Positions 6,334 through 10,064 of a DNA stretch of 10,064 bases are shown piece after piece. The notes beneath the pieces are model-generated. The model was not told where the DNA came from. It did no database searches and worked only from the letters and a program-made list of their open reading frames with translations. Position 1 is the first letter of the stretch, and each line of letters starts with the position of its first letter. A program made the translations under genes and the position numbers. Origin of the DNA: Bacteroidota bacterium (GTDB lineage Bacteria > Bacteroidota > Ignavibacteria > UBA10030 > SZUA-254); assembly GCA_004322375.1 (NCBI GenBank), contig SCUC01000008.1, positions 1 to 10,064 on the forward strand, written 5' to 3'.

Positions 6334-7707
6334 TCATTGTTGTTGTTTAATGAGTCGCGCAGCAAATCCGCCATCAATGTGATGGCGATGAGGGTACGTC
6401 ATTATATACCCCTCGCTGCTGACGACGTTTTTACTGACAAATTTCGATGCATCATCTAACTGGAATTCGGTGTGCTGCGATAAAAATTGCTGGATGAGCT
6501 GTTCGTTTTCCTCAGGTTCGGTTGTGCATGTGCTATAGACTAACACGCCGCCGGGTTTCACCAGTGTTGCCGCTTTTTCCAGCAGCCGTTCCTGAATTTT
6601 CCTCATCGAGCTTATATCTTCTACTTCCCGTTTCCATTTAATATCCGGTTTTTTCCTTAGTGTGCCGAGCCCGCTGCATGGCGCGTCCAGCAATACTTTC
6701 CCTGCCGGTTCGCTTTCTAATACTCCGGCATCGGCTACAACGGTTTCGATATTCGTTATGCCGAGACGTTCTGCATTCGTTTTCAGGAGGTTGAGCTTGT
6801 GCTCAAATTTATCTATGGCAAGAATTTTTCCCTCATTTTGCATGAGTTGAGCCATCAGGATGGATTTTCCCCCGGGCGCTGCGCACATATCTATTACTCG
6901 TTCTCCCGGCTGCGGTGAAAGCAAAAGCACGGGTAGCGCTTGACTTTCATCCTGGATTGTAAAAAATCCCTGACGGAAAATATCCATCTGGGCGATTCCG
7001 CTCAATGATTTTACGCGGATGAAAAAATCTATGAACTGCGAGCCTTCGTACTGTATTCCAACGTTATCGAGTGAAGAGAGAAACTCGGCGGGGGTTGTTT
7101 TCAGCTTGTTGATACAGAGTGTGACGGGAGGAATTTCATTATTCACGGAGAGAAATTTTTCCAGCTCGGCAAAATCAAACCGCGCTCTCCAGCGTTTCAC
7201 CATCCACTGCGGATGAGAATAAAATACAGAGAGATAATGAAGCGGATTCTCTTCCTTTTTTGGGTACTGGATATCATTGATGTTGCGAATAATATTCCGC
7301 AGTACGGCATTGACGAAGTTTGCCGTTTTTTCGCCGCGCAGTCGCTTGACGAATTCAACCGCTTCGTTCACTGCCGCGTAATGAGGCATTCGCGTTAGAA
7401 ATAACAGCTGGTACAAGGCTACCCGCAGCGCGTTCTTTAAGTTAATTTCAGTTTTTGAGAAATTGCCGTGGGTAAAGCTGTTGAGAAGGTAATCCAGCCG
7501 CCCTTCCCAGCGCATCACGCCGTGAACAAGCTCTGCCAATAAGCTCTTATCAACCGGGCTCAGCTCTTCAGATTTCAGCTCAATATCAAGCAGCTTATCC
7601 ATGTACGCATCGGATCGCTCAATACGGTTCAACATCTTAATGGCGATTCCTCTCGCGCCGTTATAGATTGTTTTATGCTCATCCGGTTGAATTACTTCTT
7701 CAGCCAC
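6334..7707 (-). CDS. rsmB: 16S rRNA (cytosine-967-C5)-methyltransferase RsmB
   Basis: This 457-residue SAM-dependent enzyme is expected to make m5C967 in 16S rRNA. Residues about 17-145 form the NusB-like RNA-binding domain. The methyltransferase domain follows: SAM motif I DMCAAPGGKS (273-282), motif IV DAPCSGLGTLRKKPDIKW (341-358, C344), and motif VI VYSTCTTEPEENE with catalytic C394. The C-terminus carries the usual DGGFAARL. The start is a GTG at 7707, preceded by AAAGGA with about 9 nt spacing. The next ATG (codon 25) would cut into the NusB domain. It overlaps the upstream GlmU-like gene by 16 nt, so translational coupling is likely; tdh begins 13 nt after its stop. Confidence 0.95.
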   Translation of the reverse strand: MAEEVIQPDEHKTIYNGARGIAIKMLNRIERSDAYMDKLLDIELKSEELSPVDKSLLAELVHGVMRWEGRLDYLLNSFTHGNFSKTEINLKNALRVALYQLLFLTRMPHYAAVNEAVEFVKRLRGEKTANFVNAVLRNIIRNINDIQYPKKEENPLHYLSVFYSHPQWMVKRWRARFDFAELEKFLSVNNEIPPVTLCINKLKTTPAEFLSSLDNVGIQYEGSQFIDFFIRVKSLSGIAQMDIFRQGFFTIQDESQALPVLLLSPQPGERVIDMCAAPGGKSILMAQLMQNEGKILAIDKFEHKLNLLKTNAERLGITNIETVVADAGVLESEPAGKVLLDAPCSGLGTLRKKPDIKWKREVEDISSMRKIQERLLEKAATLVKPGGVLVYSTCTTEPEENEQLIQQFLSQHTEFQLDDASKFVSKNVVSSEGYIMTYPHRHHIDGGFAARLIKQQQ

Positions 7708-8954
7708 TCGCGCCGTTCCTTTCGTGTTAGGTTGAAAACATGACGCATCATGGCTTCGTACGATTTACTCATGGTAATGCCGCGTCGCGACATCATGCGG
7801 CGGGCAATTTCTATGCTTTTTTCAATCTCAAAAACAGTGAACGAATCCGGGCTTCCCCATGAAAACGATGGGAGATATTTCGAAGGTACACCCGCGCCAA
7901 AAATATTGCAGGAAACACCCGCAACTGCTCCGGTAGTAAACATAGCATTGATGCCGGATTTGGAATGATCGCCCATTGTTAGCCCGACAAACTGCGCTCC
8001 GGAGTCAACAGGTGTTCCATTGATGTAAACGTCCACATTCCCGTACGTATTTTTGAGGTTGCTCGTATTTGTATCTGCCCCGATATTTACCCAGCTGCCG
8101 ATGTACGAATCGCCAACAAACCCGTCGTGCGCTTTGTTTGAATATGATTGAATGATGGAGCGGGTAACCTCGCCGCCGATTTTACAATGCGCGCCGATGC
8201 TCGTTCCGGGATATATTTTTGCTCCGATTTTAATTGTTGAATAATCTCCCACAAATGCCGGTCCTTCGATTACGGCATTTGGCTGGATGGCAACATGCTT
8301 TCCAATTACTATAGGTCCATGCTCGGCGTCGAGAACTGCCCCGGGTTTTACAACAGAGCCCTCTCCGATAATGATATTGTTCCGGTTGAGAAGGTGAGCG
8401 CCTTTGTACAATTTTCCAGCGATTGCCTTTTTCTTTTTTGCGCGGCTGATGTTGAGAAAATCCTTCTCGATTTCATCGGCATTGTTGCTTACAAGTTCCC
8501 AGGGGTATTCAACCGGCGTACAATTGATCTCTAAGGATGGCAACGAGCGTGACACGTGAAATGACCACTCGTCTTGAACTGTTTTCCGGACGAATGTTTC
8601 CACGTTTTTTCTCTTTAAGAACGCCGCTACGATGTCAGTCCCATGAAAGGCGACAAACTCTTTATTATTCTGCCGGTGGATGAACCGGGAAAGCGTTTTG
8701 TCGGCAAGAACTCTTCCATTAATAAATATTGTATCGTCGGCTGGAAGATTGTTTACGGAGAGGGAGGGGAATGATTCTTGAACGAATTCCGAAAGGTATG
8801 CACGCGTCAGCAACGTAACGTTCTTGAGAGGAAATTGAGAAACAATCTTCTCTCGTAATGTTGTGCATCCGCACTTCAGCTCGAATACAGGATTGAGATA
8901 CGTTAACGGATGGAGGTTCTTGACCTGTCGGTCTTCAAAAATACATAGGTGCAT
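7692..8954 (-). CDS. GlmU-like UDP-GlcNAc diphosphorylase/GlcN-1-P N-acetyltransferase (alternative bacterial type)
   Basis: This 420-residue protein matches the alternative GlmU family (TIGR03991 type) of Bacteroidota/Chlorobi relatives. The family is proposed to supply UDP-GlcNAc for peptidoglycan and LPS. The N-terminal domain (1-170) starts with CIFEDRQVKNLHPLTYLNPVFEL, the variant nucleotidyltransferase start that replaces the usual LAAGxGTRM loop. Residues about 190-360 form a left-handed beta-helix of hexapeptide repeats (IIIGEG, IVIGKH, IKIGAK, TSIGAH and so on). SNKAHDGFVGDSYIG (272-286) aligns with the GlmU acetyltransferase segment SKAGHLTYLGDAEIG, putting H276 at catalytic His363. 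NIGADTNTSN corresponds to NIGAGTITCN. The helical tail after 375 is basic. No clear promoter lies between its ATG and the rpmE terminator, and its ribosome-binding site is weak. Substrate assignment is by family only. Confidence 0.85.
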   Translation of the reverse strand: MHLCIFEDRQVKNLHPLTYLNPVFELKCGCTTLREKIVSQFPLKNVTLLTRAYLSEFVQESFPSLSVNNLPADDTIFINGRVLADKTLSRFIHRQNNKEFVAFHGTDIVAAFLKRKNVETFVRKTVQDEWSFHVSRSLPSLEINCTPVEYPWELVSNNADEIEKDFLNISRAKKKKAIAGKLYKGAHLLNRNNIIIGEGSVVKPGAVLDAEHGPIVIGKHVAIQPNAVIEGPAFVGDYSTIKIGAKIYPGTSIGAHCKIGGEVTRSIIQSYSNKAHDGFVGDSYIGSWVNIGADTNTSNLKNTYGNVDVYINGTPVDSGAQFVGLTMGDHSKSGINAMFTTGAVAGVSCNIFGAGVPSKYLPSFSWGSPDSFTVFEIEKSIEIARRMMSRRGITMSKSYEAMMRHVFNLTRKERREWLKK

Positions 8955-8970
8955 AAATTACTCAAAAGAA

Positions 8971-9004
8971 AAAAACGGAATCCTGTAAACAGAATTCCGT
9001 TTTT
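8971..9004 (-). terminator. Intrinsic terminator of rpmE
   Basis: A 15-bp stem (8971..8985 with 8990..9004, one G-U-type mismatch) closes a 4-nt loop. The arm ends in T5, and more U-rich sequence follows on the minus strand. The stem core is ACGGAAT/ATTCCGT. It lies 21 nt after the rpmE stop and 16 nt before the GlmU-like start. The symmetric A/T flanks could make it work in both directions. Confidence 0.85.
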
Positions 9005-9025
9005 AAAAAACTCATAAAACGAGTA

Positions 9026-9250
9026 TTACGCGACGGCTACAGCTTCTGCGCCTTTTTTCGCATACCGTTTCTGGAACCGCTCAACGCGGCCTGCGCTATC
9101 AACCAGCTTTTGCTTACCGGTGAAGAACGGGTGGCACTTCGAGCAGATTTCTATTTTAAGGTTGCCTACTGTAGAGCGGGTTTCAAAAACCTCGCCGCAA
9201 ACACAAGTAACCGTAGCACGTTTATATGCAGGATGAATACCTGATTTCAT
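9026..9250 (-). CDS. rpmE: 50S ribosomal protein L31, zinc-binding type
   Basis: This 74-residue ribosomal large-subunit protein is of the cysteine-containing (C+) type. MKSGIHPAYK is the conserved start. Zinc ligands are C16 and C18 (CVCGE) and C36 and C39 (CSKCHPFFTGKQK). A short Ala/Val-rich tail (AEAVAVA) follows the conserved core. The start is ATG 9250, with GGAG eight bases upstream. An earlier ATG five bases upstream is out of frame and stops at once. It appears to be a single-gene transcript, with a promoter at 9286..9313 and a strong terminator at 8971..9004. In many bacteria the C+ form is the zinc-replete paralogue; no C- paralogue is visible here. Confidence 0.96.
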   Translation of the reverse strand: MKSGIHPAYKRATVTCVCGEVFETRSTVGNLKIEICSKCHPFFTGKQKLVDSAGRVERFQKRYAKKGAEAVAVA

Positions 9251-9285
9251 TTCATTTTCTCCAATATTTCTAATAATTGCGATTC

Positions 9286-9313
9286 AATATACGAACTTTT
9301 CTCAACATTGCAA
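9286..9313 (-). promoter_or_regulatory. Sigma-70-like promoter of rpmE
   Basis: TTGCAA (9308..9313, 4 of 6) is followed after 16 nt by TATATT (9286..9291, 5 of 6). The expected start site is near 9279, giving a leader of about 30 nt that contains the GGAG site. Confidence 0.45.
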
Positions 9314-9347
9314 AGCATAGAAGAACAGCCGAAAAGTCCCCTTAATG

Positions 9348-9436
9348 TCATTCCCGCAGGATTCACGCGGGAATCTTGCTTAGTTGGCTCAAGATTCCTC
9401 TACGAGCTGTAAGCCGATAAAAACGTTCGGGAATGA
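9348..9436. repeat. MITE/REP-like intergenic element with nested hairpins
   Basis: An 89-bp segment is bounded by perfect 9-bp inverted termini, TCATTCCCG (9348..9356) and CGGGAATGA (9428..9436). Inside are two more perfect stems: ATTCCCGC/GCGGGAAT (9350..9357 with 9367..9374) and GGAATCTTG/CAAGATTCC (9370..9378 with 9390..9398). It has no coding capacity and fills the gap between the SPOR gene and the rpmE promoter. The CATTCCCG...CGGGAATG style resembles dispersed palindromic elements in many bacterial genomes. Only one copy is in this window. Confidence 0.6.
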
Positions 9437-9463
9437 GAGGCGAAGAAGGTTTTGGCTGCTCTA

Positions 9464-10036
9464 CTATTGTACCCGGTCTATCCAGCCTTCTTTGTTCATT
9501 TCCTTCTTAATTTCTGCCAGAGCATCTTTTGCCTCATCCCTCGTTGCAAACTGTCCCACCGCAACCCTGTACATTCCTTCGTGCGGGACAATATACGCCT
9601 CAAAGTTTTTTCCCATGAATCTCGCTTTTTCCTTTTCCGCAAGCGTTTTATTCTTAAAGGAACCGACATACACCGTGAACCATCCTGCGCTCTTGAGACT
9701 TGGTGTTTTCTCTTTTACTTCTTCTTTTGGCTGTGCAGGTTTTTCGCTTGACGGGTTAATTGCTTCTCCGGTTGGAATTTGCTCATCGTTGGTTATGCTG
9801 GTATCGCCGTACCCCTGGCTTAACGTATCCGGCGGATTTGGGGCTGATTCCGGAATGACCACCTGCGATTGCGATGTCTCCTTCTTAAAAATATCGGAGT
9901 ATAAAAGAATATACGCAATCCCGATAGCGGCAATCCCTATGACAATCCAGAGTGTTATTTTCTTCGTCTTCGGGTCGCCCTGGGGCGGGTGAAGTGAAGG
10001 TCGCTTAGGCAAATTTTTCGGTTCGTCGTCGTTCAT
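9464..10036 (-). CDS. Single-pass membrane protein with C-terminal SPOR domain
   Basis: This 190-residue protein has a basic, proline-rich cytoplasmic N-terminus (1-26), one transmembrane helix (27-46), a Pro/Glu/Ser-rich periplasmic linker (about 55-115) and a SPOR domain (117-190). The SPOR domain begins GWFTVYVGSFKNKTLAEKEK and includes MYRVAVGQFATRDEAKDAL. SPOR domains bind glycan strands stripped of stem peptides and bring proteins to the division septum, so a role in cell division or peptidoglycan remodelling is inferred. The topology (N-terminus inside, SPOR outside) resembles FtsN and DedD, but there is no other sequence basis to name it so. The start is ATG 10036; no strong ribosome-binding site is visible in the 28 bases left in the window. 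No terminator with a U run follows; the repeat element at 9348..9436 lies immediately downstream. Confidence 0.88.
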   Translation of the reverse strand: MNDDEPKNLPKRPSLHPPQGDPKTKKITLWIVIGIAAIGIAYILLYSDIFKKETSQSQVVIPESAPNPPDTLSQGYGDTSITNDEQIPTGEAINPSSEKPAQPKEEVKEKTPSLKSAGWFTVYVGSFKNKTLAEKEKARFMGKNFEAYIVPHEGMYRVAVGQFATRDEAKDALAEIKKEMNKEGWIDRVQ

Positions 10037-10064
10037 AATGTGACTGGTAGCTAAGAATACAAAT

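Noticed and set aside
6321..6377. Upstream ATG for tdh overlapping rsmB
   Set aside because: The extra 19 residues are Asn-rich and lie within the rsmB 3' end. MDR similarity begins with MNAVVKPKPQ at 6320.
9384..9992. A 202-codon plus-strand open frame opposite the SPOR gene
   Set aside because: It is antisense to a gene with a clear transmembrane segment and SPOR domain, and its translation is Ser/Phe-rich without any domain. It is a shadow frame.
1..10064. A novel defence, mobile or biosynthetic system
   Set aside because: No transposase, integrase, nuclease, toxin–antitoxin, CRISPR or biosynthetic cluster genes are present. The genes are mainly housekeeping plus one secreted protein and one partial lipoprotein.

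Overview
All convincing genes in this window lie on the minus strand, so transcription runs from the right edge towards position 1. The best indication of host is the type IX secretion sorting tail on the gene at 748..2073 (YPNPFNP start, SSGVYFYR end). Together with the 'alternative' bacterial GlmU-like enzyme and the mrp–NifU pair, this suggests the Bacteroidota/Chlorobi/Ignavibacteria group, most likely an Ignavibacteria-like bacterium. This is inference from gene content; no rRNA or marker phylogeny is available here.

Layout, in transcription order (right to left). A membrane-anchored SPOR-domain protein (9464..10036) is followed by a small MITE/REP-like inverted-repeat element (9348..9436). 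Next is rpmE (ribosomal protein L31), with its own plausible promoter and a strong intrinsic terminator. Then comes a compact run of six housekeeping and metabolic genes: a GlmU-like bifunctional sugar-nucleotide enzyme, rsmB (16S rRNA m5C methyltransferase, overlapping it by 16 nt), tdh and kbl (threonine to glycine plus acetyl-CoA), mrp (Fe-S carrier ATPase) and a NifU C-terminal-domain Fe-S scaffold. The mrp–nifU gap holds a dispersed-repeat-like AT-rich stretch with a strong palindrome. The left 2.1 kb has accessory character: an AT-rich secreted Asp-box/T9SS protein, a duplicated fragment of the nifU 3' end, a sigma-70-like promoter with an overlapping dyad, and the N-terminal part of a probable lipoprotein that runs off the window.

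How the genes fit together. tdh and kbl form the classic two-step threonine catabolic route. mrp and the NifU-domain protein are both Fe-S cluster handling factors and are commonly neighbours. glmU and rsmB are translationally close but functionally unrelated. The T9SS protein looks like an insertion between nifU and the lipoprotein gene, because 34 bp of the nifU 3' end is repeated beyond it and its GC content is lower than that of its neighbours.

No gene-free stretch exceeds 300 bases. The four larger gaps (581..747, 2074..2244, 2500..2689, 9251..9463) are described in the features. I see no tRNA, rRNA, CRISPR array, transposase or phage gene. Most of the window is ordinary; the points worth a second look are the direct-repeat-flanked T9SS gene and an atypical Tdh that lacks the usual charge-relay histidine and carries an extra insert.
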